Positions 1 through 5,399 are shown, counted from the stretch's first letter. The stretch is DNA of 5,399 bases from DATAYF01 sp036272735 (GCA_036272735.1 DATAYF010000165.1:1-5399); one strand, 5' to 3'. Notes: generated by a model not told the origin, from the sequence alone. Numbers and translations: made by a program.

Positions 1-17
1 TCTTTCTTCAAAGTGGC

Positions 18-46
18 ATTTTATCACTACAATGTCACTATGTCAA
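18..46 (-). promoter_or_regulatory. Strong leftward sigma-70-type promoter
   Basis: On the minus strand a perfect -35 box TTGACA (plus-strand 41-46) is followed by a 17-base spacer and a -10 box TAAAAT (18-23), one base from consensus. Transcription would start near position 11 and run leftward out of the window, so its gene is not visible. The spacer contains TGACAT-type half repeats that could be regulator contacts, but this is weak. The match is seen directly; activity is inferred. Confidence 0.6.
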
Positions 47-57
47 CTATGGTTGGT

Positions 58-218
58 GTGCCGTAAGCCCCCTGTCTGAAGGCCAGGGGGCTTAGAGACT
101 GTGTGCAAAGGTATGCTCGGTCCGCTCTGTGAGCGACTTTAGAGGAAATCTCTCATCATTTACCCGATGTCCTTATGAAGCGGGTTCAAACCACTTTCCA
201 CACAGCTTCTTACGGCAC
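58..218 (+). ncRNA. Stand-alone HEARO-type (IscB omega) structured RNA
   Basis: This stretch folds into a compact branched RNA. An outer 10-bp stem pairs 58-67 with 209-218. A perfect 11-bp GC-rich hairpin pairs 64-74 with 84-94, sharing four bases with the outer stem. A second long-range stem pairs 99-105 with 199-205 and continues 107-110 with 194-197. Inside it are short hairpins 123-127/131-135, 141-144/150-153 and 154-157/166-169. Loop bases ACCCG at 162-166 can also pair with CGGGT at 181-185, giving a pseudoknot. This resembles HEARO RNAs (Rfam RF02033, recalled), now known as IscB omega RNAs, which bind the IscB HNH/RuvC nuclease and carry the guide at their 5' end. No iscB follows; the next gene faces the other way. 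An ATGA tetramer follows at 221-224, like the ATGA/GTGA sites I recall beside HEARO elements. A TnpB-type RNA or another riboregulator is the alternative. The folding is seen; the family is inferred. Confidence 0.6.
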
Positions 219-224
219 CTATGA

Positions 225-557
225 CTAAGATGAGAGCTTTTCATCCACGAAAGCTACTTCGTAGAGTAACGGCTCAAAATGTTGCGCAAGCTGCGCAGCC
301 TGTTGCATATGCCTGGTGGCCTCGGGATTACGTTGCATAGCCTCAAAGTCAGCCTGGCTACGCCATTGGGCATAGTTGACCACTTTGGTACCATCAAGGC
401 TCTTATGGAGATTCGCCGAGACAAAGCCAGGCAGTTTGCGCATCACGCTCGCGGTTGCATCGATGAGCACATCCATAAGATCCTGCTGTCGCTCCGGTGC
501 TACCGTAAAAACGTTAATCAGTGTGGTAAGGTTCCTGTCTTTTTCTATGGTAGACAT
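225..557 (-). CDS. Antibiotic biosynthesis monooxygenase (ABM) domain protein
   Basis: This encodes a 110-residue protein with one ABM ferredoxin-like fold (Pfam PF03992 type), cytoplasmic and without signal peptide or membrane segment. Such dimeric proteins include cofactor-free quinone-forming monooxygenases, haem-degrading enzymes and members of unknown role, so the substrate cannot be named. Strand 1 and helix 1 are seen at residues 11-38 (LINVFTVAPERQQDL), the PGF turn at 43-45, and the strand pair around 56-66 (DGTKVVNYAQW) with the Trp typical of the family at 65, followed by FEAMQ at 71-75. The ATG at 557 is chosen because AGAAAGG lies seven bases upstream; ATGs at 563 and 617 are in frame but worse placed and would add residues outside the domain. 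The gene is monocistronic in this window. Its stop codon is only a few bases from the structured RNA at 58-218, and no terminator is visible unless that RNA's stems act as one on the opposite strand. Confidence 0.85.
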   Translation of the reverse strand: MSTIEKDRNLTTLINVFTVAPERQQDLMDVLIDATASVMRKLPGFVSANLHKSLDGTKVVNYAQWRSQADFEAMQRNPEATRHMQQAAQLAQHFEPLLYEVAFVDEKLSS

Positions 558-793
558 ATGCATACCTTTCTCAGCAAGAATAAGGGACATTCTCTTTTTA
601 TCCACAATGTACCACATCTTGCAGCAATTGTGAAATTATGTTCTACAATGCTCTTCTGGTAACAATTATTTGGCCTCATCAGTACAATGGTAATAGAAGG
701 AACTTAAAAAACGGAATGACCCTTAACGTATCGAGCCGATCCTGTACATAACCGATGACAAGTTCGTTGCTTCCTCCTACTGAACGTTTCGCA

Positions 794-830
794 AAAGAGG
801 ACGCTCCACAAGAGCGTCCTCTTTGTTGTG
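794..830 (+). terminator. Intrinsic terminator with no gene visible upstream
   Basis: A perfect 13-bp stem (794-806 with 812-824, loop 807-811) ends in TTT and is followed by the T-rich GTTGTGTTT. It is a good rho-independent terminator in the rightward direction; the tail on the other strand is weaker. No open frame lies before it on the plus strand, so it either closes a small RNA, remains from a lost gene, or insulates or attenuates the leader of the dehydrogenase gene 89 bases downstream. Confidence 0.75.
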
Positions 831-861
831 TTTACGTACAGCCCTACCAAGGTGATAGAAT
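831..861 (+). promoter_or_regulatory. Possible promoter of the dehydrogenase gene
   Basis: TAGAAT at 856-861 is a fair -10 box. The best -35 candidate, TTTACG at 831-836, is a weak match with a long 19-base spacer. The site follows the terminator at 794-824, so a promoter is needed here if that terminator is efficient. The call rests mainly on the -10 box. Confidence 0.25.
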
Positions 862-912
862 AAGCATAACAATCAAACAGACAAACCTAACCAGGAAGAC
901 AAGAGAGATAAA

Positions 913-1755
913 ATGATGAAAAAGATTGTCGTCACTGGTGGCAGCGGCAAAGCAGGACGCGCTGTTATCCACGATTTACTTGAGCATGGCTACGAAGTGC
1001 TCAATGTTGACCAGCTTCCTCCTCGCGAACGCACATGCCCGTTCCTAAAGACCGACTTGACCGATTTTGGTCAGACGGTCGAGGTTTTGCAGGGCGCGTA
1101 TGGGGTGGTCCACCTGGCTGCTATTCCTGCTTCGGGTATTCAACCCGAGGCGGAGACGTTCCGCAACAACACGCTGAACACATACAATATCTTCAGTGCA
1201 GCCGTACTGCTCGGCCTACAACGCGTTGTGTGGGCATCGAGCGAGACTACACTGGGCCTACCCTTTGATCGGGAAAAGCCAGCCTACGCGCCAATCGACG
1301 AGGAGCATCCACTGTATCCCGAATCCAGCTATGCGCTTGGCAAGGTGATTAGCGAAGAGATGGCGCGACAATTCAACCGACGTAGCAGTATCCCGTTTGT
1401 TGGTTTGCGTTTCTCGAACATTATGGAGCCACCTCACGACTATGCGCGCTTCCCAACGTTCTCCAAAGATGCCAGGTTGCGTAAATGGAACCTCTGGGGC
1501 TATGTCGATGCACGAGACGTGGCACAAAGTTGCCGTCTAGGATTGGAGGCAAACATCCAGGGTGCGGAAGCCTTCATCATCGCGGCTGCCGACACCGTCA
1601 TGAGCCGTCCTAACCGCGAACTGATGGCCGAGGTCTTCCCCGGCGTGCCTCTGCGCAAAGGCATAGGCGACAATGCCACGCTGCTCTCAATTGATAAAGC
1701 GCGCAAGCTGCTAGGCTACGAGCCAGAATATAGCTGGCGTGATCAGGTGAAGTGA
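913..1755 (+). CDS. NAD-dependent epimerase/dehydratase (extended SDR)
   Basis: This 280-residue protein is an extended short-chain dehydrogenase/reductase, a soluble enzyme that oxidises or epimerises a sugar or similar hydroxyl substrate with a bound nicotinamide cofactor. The Rossmann glycine motif TGGSGKAG lies at residues 8-15, after a short first strand. Asp33 at the end of strand 2 favours NAD over NADP. HLAA follows at 67-70, the active-site Ser/Thr region (WASSETT) at 107-113, and the catalytic pair Tyr140 and Lys144 in SYALGK. YVDARDVA at 198-205 is the usual motif before the substrate domain. The length is slightly short for the roughly 300-350-residue sugar epimerases and fits smaller uronate-dehydrogenase-like or uncharacterised members; the substrate cannot be read from sequence. 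GAGAG at 903-907 sits five bases before ATG 913 and eight before a second ATG at 916, so either may be used. The gene is followed by a 58-bp palindrome rather than a co-directional partner. Confidence 0.9.
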   Translation: MMKKIVVTGGSGKAGRAVIHDLLEHGYEVLNVDQLPPRERTCPFLKTDLTDFGQTVEVLQGAYGVVHLAAIPASGIQPEAETFRNNTLNTYNIFSAAVLLGLQRVVWASSETTLGLPFDREKPAYAPIDEEHPLYPESSYALGKVISEEMARQFNRRSSIPFVGLRFSNIMEPPHDYARFPTFSKDARLRKWNLWGYVDARDVAQSCRLGLEANIQGAEAFIIAAADTVMSRPNRELMAEVFPGVPLRKGIGDNATLLSIDKARKLLGYEPEYSWRDQVK

Positions 1756-1771
1756 GCTTTGCGCATCGCCC

Positions 1772-1829
1772 TAATGCATAAAGAAACATTGATGGTTTGC
1801 GCAAACCATCAATGTTTCTTTATGCATTA
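1772..1829. repeat. Perfect 58-bp palindrome between two genes
   Basis: Bases 1772-1800 are the exact reverse complement of 1801-1829, 29 bp per arm, with no spacer and no mismatch. The centre is TTTGCGCAAA. In RNA this would be a stem of about 27 bp with a four-base loop. It begins 17 bases after the dehydrogenase stop, so it probably ends that transcript or blocks its 3' decay. It is AT-rich and lacks a T-run after the stem, so it is not a textbook rho-independent terminator. A REP-like or miniature mobile element is the alternative. Confidence 0.85.
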
Positions 1830-1853
1830 ACGGCTAAGCAAGTTCCCTCGATA

Positions 1854-1882
1854 TTGTTTAGTCTCCAAAGGTGTTGTATGCT
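1854..1882 (+). promoter_or_regulatory. Possible promoter with palindromic site before the HAD gene
   Basis: TTGTTT (1854-1859) and TATGCT (1877-1882) are spaced by 17 bases, each a partial match to the sigma-70 boxes. The 10-bp palindrome TGCTATAGCA at 1879-1888 overlaps the -10 box and could be an operator. The spacing supports a promoter; the box quality is only moderate. Confidence 0.35.
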
Positions 1883-1931
1883 ATAGCACGCAGAGCTTGT
1901 CCATACTAAGCAACAAAGGATGCACAATTTG

Positions 1932-2609
1932 ATGATACAGCAGCACTTACTGATTGATGCCGACGATACCCTCTGGGAGAACAATATCTATTTTGAGCAG
2001 GCCATCCATGAATTTATCGAGCTGCTCAATCATTCCACATTGACACCAGCCGAGGTACGTGTAGTGATCAACGAGGTCGAGCGTACGATGGGTTATGGTA
2101 CGGCCAGTTTCACGCAGAGCCTTGTCGAAACCTATCATCGCCTGGCAGAGCACGATGTGAGCGACGCTGACATTCTGCATATACGCAAATTGGGCGAGCA
2201 GATTGTTGAGCAGCCGTTGGTACTCCTCGACGGTGTACAGGAGACGTTGACATATCTCCTGTCGCGGCATCACCGCATCTTGCTAACCAAAGGCGATGAA
2301 GAGGAGCAATTGCTGAAGGTGGATCGTTCGGGCTTGAAGGATTATTTTGAGCACATACTCGTGGTGCCAGAAAAAGACGTAGAGACTTACCAGCGCGTGG
2401 TTAACGAACTGGCCTTGGAGCCCACCCAGACGTGGATGATCGGCAATGCGCCACGCTCCGACATTAACCCAGCGCTGGCGGCGGGCCTCAACGCGGTCTT
2501 CGTGCCGCATCCCCACACGTGGTCGGTGGAGCATCAAGATATTGATCGTGCGGGGACTGGCAAACTGCTAGAGATCAAACGTTTTGCGGAGCTGCGTGAA
2601 TATTTTTAG
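1932..2609 (+). CDS. HAD-superfamily hydrolase (subfamily IA-like)
   Basis: This encodes a 225-residue haloacid-dehalogenase-superfamily hydrolase, most likely a cytoplasmic phosphatase acting through an aspartyl-phosphate. Motif I is DADDT at residues 9-13 from the chosen start, with Asp9 as nucleophile and Asp11 as acid/base. A helical cap follows (about 20-100), then motif II with Thr119 in LLTKGD, the motif III Lys in VPEKD (about 148), and motif IV GNAPRSDINPALAAG at about 171-185, with Asp177 binding magnesium. All four motifs are intact and the length is normal. An in-frame ATG at 1920 abuts the AAAGG sequence with no spacing. The ATG at 1932 lies 11 bases after AAAGGA and places motif I nearer the N-terminus, as is usual, so it is preferred. 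The substrate is unknown; nucleotides or small phosphate esters are typical. Its end is only seven bases from the stop of the convergent acetyltransferase fragment, without a clear terminator between them. Confidence 0.88.
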   Translation: MIQQHLLIDADDTLWENNIYFEQAIHEFIELLNHSTLTPAEVRVVINEVERTMGYGTASFTQSLVETYHRLAEHDVSDADILHIRKLGEQIVEQPLVLLDGVQETLTYLLSRHHRILLTKGDEEEQLLKVDRSGLKDYFEHILVVPEKDVETYQRVVNELALEPTQTWMIGNAPRSDINPALAAGLNAVFVPHPHTWSVEHQDIDRAGTGKLLEIKRFAELREYF

Positions 2610-2616
2610 CGGGCTG

Positions 2617-3264
2617 CTACAACAGATCTGAGCCAGAGGGAATATAGCAACGGGCATCAAAGATAGGCGTCGTCGCGGCTGAATGAAAGGTCTCGACGTA
2701 GACAATCATAAAGCCGCTTTCTAGCAAAGGAGCTAGACTGGCATGGGGTCCTGGTACATCAATCCTGACCACTTCAGCACGAGCACATGCATAGCGGGTA
2801 GCCGCCAGGGCACAATCCGCCGCATATTCTGCTGAAATAACACCGATAGGCCCAACCGTACAGGCTTGCGGATACCATAATGTTCCCGCACCCAGGCGCA
2901 CATACCCATAACCAAGCGTCTTGCCGTGGCGACGAAACCAGAGCGGTACCGCTCGCTGCTGCTGTATCCAGAAGGTATGATCGGCAGGCCGCTCTCTTCC
3001 ACCAATTTGTGCATCCCAACTCATGAACGCCGGATCACCCGTTTGCCCTTCGAGGCACTCTATATTGCTAGCTGGTAAATTACTGCTGGTAGACCGCTTC
3101 CAACGCAAGTTGAAATTTGGCAGGAGTGGTTGCATACCCAGGCGCGTATAGAGTGCCTGGGCACGCGGGTCTATCGAACTCATCGTGCAGTGCGCATATT
3201 CATCTTCTGGCAAGGCATACTGAAGCAATGTTTTTCCCAGATGAGCTGATTGCGCCTGTGGACC
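2617..3264 (-). pseudogene. GNAT acetyltransferase fragment, N-terminus lost
   Basis: The leftward frame encodes the C-terminal part of a GNAT-fold N-acetyltransferase and lacks the start of the gene. Its first readable residues (about 3258 to 3190) contain QSAHLGKTLLQYALPE, the degenerate acetyl-CoA loop and helix of GNAT motif A. CTMSSIDPRAQALYTRLGM follows, the end of the first GNAT domain. A second GNAT-like region follows after a linker, with GKTLGYGYVR, a VGPIGV strand and RIDVPGP, resembling the C-terminal Acetyltransf_18 type domain of tandem GNAT proteins. An in-frame TGA at 3265-3267 ends the homology on the upstream side, next to the TnpB element end. A TTG at 3228 could start a 203-residue product, but that would omit most of the acetyl-CoA domain, so a functional enzyme is unlikely. 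A neighbouring frame reads SLFEVH just upstream, so part of the native gene may continue to about 3280 behind a small deletion; this is weak. Confidence 0.75.
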
Positions 3265-3348
3265 TCAAAAAGTGATTGACAGAGATTGACAAGAGATGGT
3301 AGTCTAGGAAAATCAAGAAACAAGCGTTTTTGTGACGAGAAGAAGTTG

Positions 3349-4741
3349 ATGGGACAGACTGCCAGAACAACCAAACTCTATCTGGATCTCTCCGCACGAG
3401 AGAATGGGGGAACGAATCCTGGCAAACGAAGCCATCTCAAAGCAACCATAGCGGTGCTCGATGCTGGCCGCCAATTCTATCTGGACTTTTTTCTGGCCCA
3501 TTCTGACAAGCTGCTGGAGCGCGTGCAGGTCATCTCCAAAAAGGCGGGCGAGGTGAGAGAAGGACTGATCTCAGCGGACAAACTGCTGACCTGGGCTGAG
3601 TTTGAGACCGTCGAAACGAGCGCTCATCCGAACCCGCTCCCTGCCTGGAACTTTAGCCAAGCATTTCCCGATTTTCCCAATCGATATCGCCGTTCCGTCA
3701 TCAAAGATAGCCTTGGCAAGGTGCGAGGGTATCTCACCGCACAGGCGTCATGGCATGCCTCAGGCAAAACGCAAGGGAAACCAAAGATCCCAACCCCACA
3801 CAATTATCCAGTCCTCGAGGACTGGCACGTATGCACTTGATCTTGACAGGCTGGATCTGCGCAAAAGCTTTGTCCGCCTCAAAGTTTACACAGGTTCCGA
3901 GTGGACATGGGTCCACTATCCGACTCGCTACAATCGCTATTTTGAGCGCCGACGAGCCGAAGAAGGATGGGAAACGGAGAGCCCCAAACTGGTTCTGAAC
4001 AAACAGGGAGCGGCCATTCATTTCTTGCAAACGAAGACCATCACGGCGAAAAAGATTGTCGAGAGCAAGCAAGATCCCAATCTGGTCACGGTGGCAGTCG
4101 ATCTCAATGTCAAGTACCTCGCGGTCATTACGGTACGTTGGCATGGAGTCATCAAAGAAACCCGCTTTGTCTCGGATCATGGGCTGGACCAACACCGCTA
4201 TCGGCACCTGAAGCGTGTGGCCAAAAAGCAGTGGCAATCCGGCAACCCTATCAAGGGAGAGCGCAGTAACCAGGAGCTTTGGGCACATATCCGTCTCCAG
4301 AACCAGGATAGTGCGCACAAGACAGCGCGAGCCATTGTGGAAGTGTGCGAGCGCTATCCTGGTTGTGTGCTCATCTTTGAACGGTTGCGGGTGATCAAGC
4401 CCTCGCGAGGAGGCAGCAAGTCAAGGCGGCGCAATCGGAAACAAGCCAACCAGTTGAAAGGGAAAATCAACCAATTCGCGAAAGAAAAAGCCTATGCATC
4501 CGGCGTAGTCAGCGTTGAAGTCAATGCGCATGGCACCAGTCAGTATTGTTCGCGGTGTGGCAGCAAGGGCATGAGGTTCACGTTCCAGGCAGGCCAACGC
4601 GTTCCAGGCAAAGGGGGAAAACTCTTCTTTTGTCCCGTGTGTCATTATGAGTCCCATGCCGACTTTAACGCCGCGGTCAACGTGCATCACAGCTTTTTTC
4701 AGGAGTTCCATTGGCAGCCGCGTCCGAAGAAGAGCGGCTAA
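3349..4741 (+). pseudogene. tnpB, RNA-guided nuclease, broken by a one-base frameshift
   Basis: Read across a single shift, this is a 463-residue TnpB, the RNA-guided DNA nuclease of IS605-type elements and ancestor of Cas12. Residues 1-158 come from 3349-3822; residues 159-463 come from 3824-4741. Omitting T3823 restores the smooth reading YPVLEDGTYALDLDRLDL. Without the correction, the first frame stops at 3838-3840. The C-terminal half keeps RuvC-I Asp251 (VAVDLNVKYLAV), RuvC-II Glu344 (LIFERL), a zinc ribbon (Cys400, Cys403, Cys428, Cys431) and RuvC-III Asp438 (HADFNAAVNV), so it would be catalytically competent if the frame were intact. The ATG at 3349 follows GAGAAGAAG; an upstream TTG at 3286 falls in the element end and is unlikely. 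The length is somewhat above the roughly 400 residues of well-studied TnpBs. A sequencing error or programmed frameshift cannot be excluded; no slippery heptamer is seen at the site. Confidence 0.85.
3808..3825. repeat. 18-bp perfect palindrome at the tnpB frameshift
   Basis: CCAGTCCTCGAGGACTGG is its own reverse complement. T3823, the base whose removal restores the tnpB frame, lies inside its right arm. Without that T the right arm would read GGACGG and the palindrome would be imperfect. Confidence 0.9.
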
Positions 4742-5019
4742 GTCACGCCTTGTCCGGCTAGAGGTCGGATGGGAGAAGGCCGTGGGAGGGCAACCCCGAT
4801 GATCCGGCCTATGTCCGTATGCAAACGAGCATACACGTCAAAGTGGTGGGGCTACTGTTGGTCCAACGGGGGCACGTTCCAACCCGCATGCTCTCTCGGA
4901 TAGGATCTCAAGCGTTAACACACCGGAATGTGGCAGGAACGCGGGTGTGCCGGACCGTTTGAGAGCGGCAGAAACAGCTTTTGTCCATCTCTGTCTACAG
5001 ATTTTGACAACAGTTGACA
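4742..5019 (+). ncRNA. Candidate TnpB guide RNA (reRNA) scaffold
   Basis: The stretch after tnpB has no supported gene but carries GC-rich pairing segments, as expected of the right-end omega RNA (reRNA) of a TnpB element. Seen directly are AGGCCG/CGGCCT (4777-4782 with 4805-4810), GTATGC/GCATAC (4817-4822 with 4829-4834, six-base loop) and CACACC/GGTGTG (4919-4924 with 4944-4949). TCTCAA/TTGAGA (4906-4911 with 4959-4964) competes with GCTCTC/GAGAGC (4890-4895 with 4961-4966). In characterised TnpB systems the RNA ends with a guide copied from the DNA just past the right end, here roughly 5020-5040. The RNA may begin inside the tnpB 3' end. The family is inferred from position and fold, not from a recognised consensus. 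Confidence 0.5.
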
Positions 5020-5202
5020 CCACGTGAGCATCTTATCCAGGTTGAAACGAACAATATATTCTTGATCGTCGGCGCGAAATGCGAATACACGTGCGACCGA
5101 GCCGCCATCGACGGACTCAAGATCGGTCACGGGCGCAGAAAAATGTTCATTCAGCAGTGTGAGCACCTGTGCATGTTCAACAATAGGTCTGAGATCGGGC
5201 AT
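5020..5202 (-). pseudogene. Aminoglycoside phosphotransferase-like gene, N-terminal fragment
   Basis: The leftward frame starts at ATG 5202 behind a strong ribosome binding site GGAGG (5210-5214, seven-base spacing) and encodes 61 residues that match the N-lobe of the APH/choline-kinase-like phosphotransferase family. After an N-terminal helix (VLTLLNEHF), the ATP-binding hairpin is seen as ESVDGGSVARVFAF at about 29-42, followed by the strand EYIVRFN at 48-54. The similarity ends at about residue 61, where the frame runs into the TnpB element and continues as unrelated sequence to a stop at 4915. The catalytic HGDxxxxN loop and the metal-binding Asp of the C-lobe are missing, so no kinase activity is possible. 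The substrate of the original enzyme is unknown; most genomic members of this family are not proven resistance genes. The other side of the element carries a different gene, so the missing part is not simply displaced. Confidence 0.7.
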
Positions 5203-5399
5203 GAAAAAGCCTCCATTGGAATGCGCAGAGACGCCTAACGTCGGCGAAGTGCACGCAAAAAACCACAGAAATGTGGAGGGATCGAGAGATACGGGAACAC
5301 AACTCTGTTTTCAGAGAAGAAACCAGAGCCAGGACCGGAGGAAAGATATTATTGATGGGGATACTAGCGGAATAACGTCCAGGTCATGAGAAGAAAGCC
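5203..5399 (-). other. Upstream region of the phosphotransferase fragment
   Basis: No supported gene is seen here. On the minus strand short open stretches enter from the window edge and stop at about 5364 or 5314; either could be the tail of a gene beyond the edge, but neither is recognisable. A small hairpin CTCTG/CAGAG (5303-5307 with 5312-5316) and the terminator-like hairpin at 5257-5276 lie in it. No clear promoter was found. Confidence 0.4.
5257..5276 (-). terminator. Short leftward terminator-like hairpin
   Basis: On the minus strand CCACA pairs with TGTGG (5272-5276 with 5263-5267) around a four-base loop, directly followed by six T residues (5257-5262). The stem is only 5 bp, so efficiency is doubtful. 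It lies 54 bases before the start codon of the phosphotransferase fragment and could end an upstream leftward gene or attenuate the downstream one. Confidence 0.45.

Larger units (their letters stand above)
558..912. other. Intergenic region between divergent genes
   Basis: This 355-base gap separates the leftward ABM gene from the rightward dehydrogenase. Bases 558-793 hold the upstream region of the ABM gene; no convincing -35/-10 pair stands out there. Candidates such as TTGCAG (619-624) and TACAAT (644-649) on the plus strand have a poor 19-base spacing. No convincing reading frame is present. The terminator hairpin at 794-824 and the dehydrogenase leader fill the rest. Confidence 0.6.
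3276..5019 (+). mobile_element. TnpB-only IS605/IS1341-type element
   Basis: This segment carries one tnpB gene and no tnpA, so it would depend on a TnpA Y1 transposase elsewhere to move. The boundaries are estimated. The left edge is set where the acetyltransferase homology ends, and the right edge where the phosphotransferase-like reading frame stops. TTGACA-N4-TTGACA occurs at both edges (3276-3291 and 5004-5019). IS605-type elements insert next to a short T-rich target motif, so a TTGAC-like target is plausible. Near the left end a 6-bp hairpin (3316-3321 with 3326-3331) could be the subterminal hairpin that TnpA binds. Further sequence GACAGAGAT (3278-3286) recurs inverted at 4987-4995. 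Confidence 0.7.

Noticed and set aside
558..617. Longer ABM start at 617
   Set aside because: It would add 20 residues outside the domain; the ATG at 557 has a properly spaced AGAAAGG.
279..662. Rightward open frames over the ABM gene
   Set aside because: They lie opposite a well-supported ABM coding region, have no recognisable domain and no ribosome binding site.
3276..3314. TTGACA boxes as the tnpB promoter
   Set aside because: No acceptable -10 box lies at 16-18 bases from either copy, and the same motif recurs at the other end of the element.
3180..3397. Leftward open frames across the element's left edge
   Set aside because: They run from element sequence into GNAT sequence out of frame and show no family signature.
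3602..3823. Separate start for the second tnpB frame at 3602
   Set aside because: The added residues show no TnpB similarity, while the overlapping first frame reads as TnpB; it is the out-of-frame shadow upstream of the shift.
4838..5023. Leftward open frame in the right-end region
   Set aside because: Low-complexity translation without a ribosome binding site, overlapping strong RNA stems; treated as non-coding.
5014..5389. Rightward open frames at the right edge
   Set aside because: They are opposite the APH-like fragment and its upstream region, with no domain and no plausible start site.
1..5399. CRISPR array, tnpA, tRNA or rRNA
   Set aside because: No regularly spaced repeats, no HUH/Y1 motif frame, no tRNA cloverleaf and no rRNA-like stretch were seen on either strand.

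Overview
The window is a 5.4 kb stretch of bacterial chromosome with moderate GC content: three ordinary metabolic genes, remains of two more genes, and traces of two different RNA-guided-nuclease mobile element types. The best guess for the organism is a Ktedonobacter-like member of the Chloroflexi. That is inference from gene style and from recalled knowledge that such genomes carry many TnpB genes and many stand-alone HEARO/IscB omega RNAs; no marker gene in the window settles it.

Left part (1-912). A near-consensus promoter at 18-46 fires leftward out of the window. Next to it, 58-218 folds into a long branched RNA: an outer closing stem, a GC-rich 11-bp hairpin, a second long-range stem, several short hairpins and a pseudoknot. 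It is best explained as a HEARO-type (IscB omega) RNA without an IscB gene. It ends a few bases past the stop codon of a leftward gene (225-557) for a small antibiotic biosynthesis monooxygenase (ABM)-fold protein. The gap 558-912 holds a strong intrinsic terminator (794-824) with no visible gene in front of it.

Middle part (913-2609). Two rightward genes encode an NAD-dependent epimerase/dehydratase-type short-chain dehydrogenase (913-1755) and a HAD-family hydrolase (1932-2609). They are separated by a perfect 58-bp palindrome (1772-1829), and the second appears to have its own promoter. No shared pathway is evident.

Right part (2610-5399). A TnpB element (about 3276-5019) lies between two leftward gene fragments: the C-terminal part of a tandem-domain GNAT acetyltransferase (2617-3264) and the first 61 codons of an aminoglycoside-phosphotransferase-like protein (5020-5202). 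They belong to different genes, so simple insertion does not explain the layout and sequence has been lost. The tnpB frame keeps all three RuvC acidic residues and the zinc ribbon but is broken by a one-base shift at about 3823. The shift lies exactly in one arm of a perfect 18-bp palindrome, a signature expected of quasi-palindrome templated mutation. The 3' end carries GC-rich paired segments that fit a TnpB guide RNA (reRNA), and both element ends show the same doubled motif TTGACA-N4-TTGACA. No TnpA transposase, CRISPR array, tRNA or rRNA was seen.
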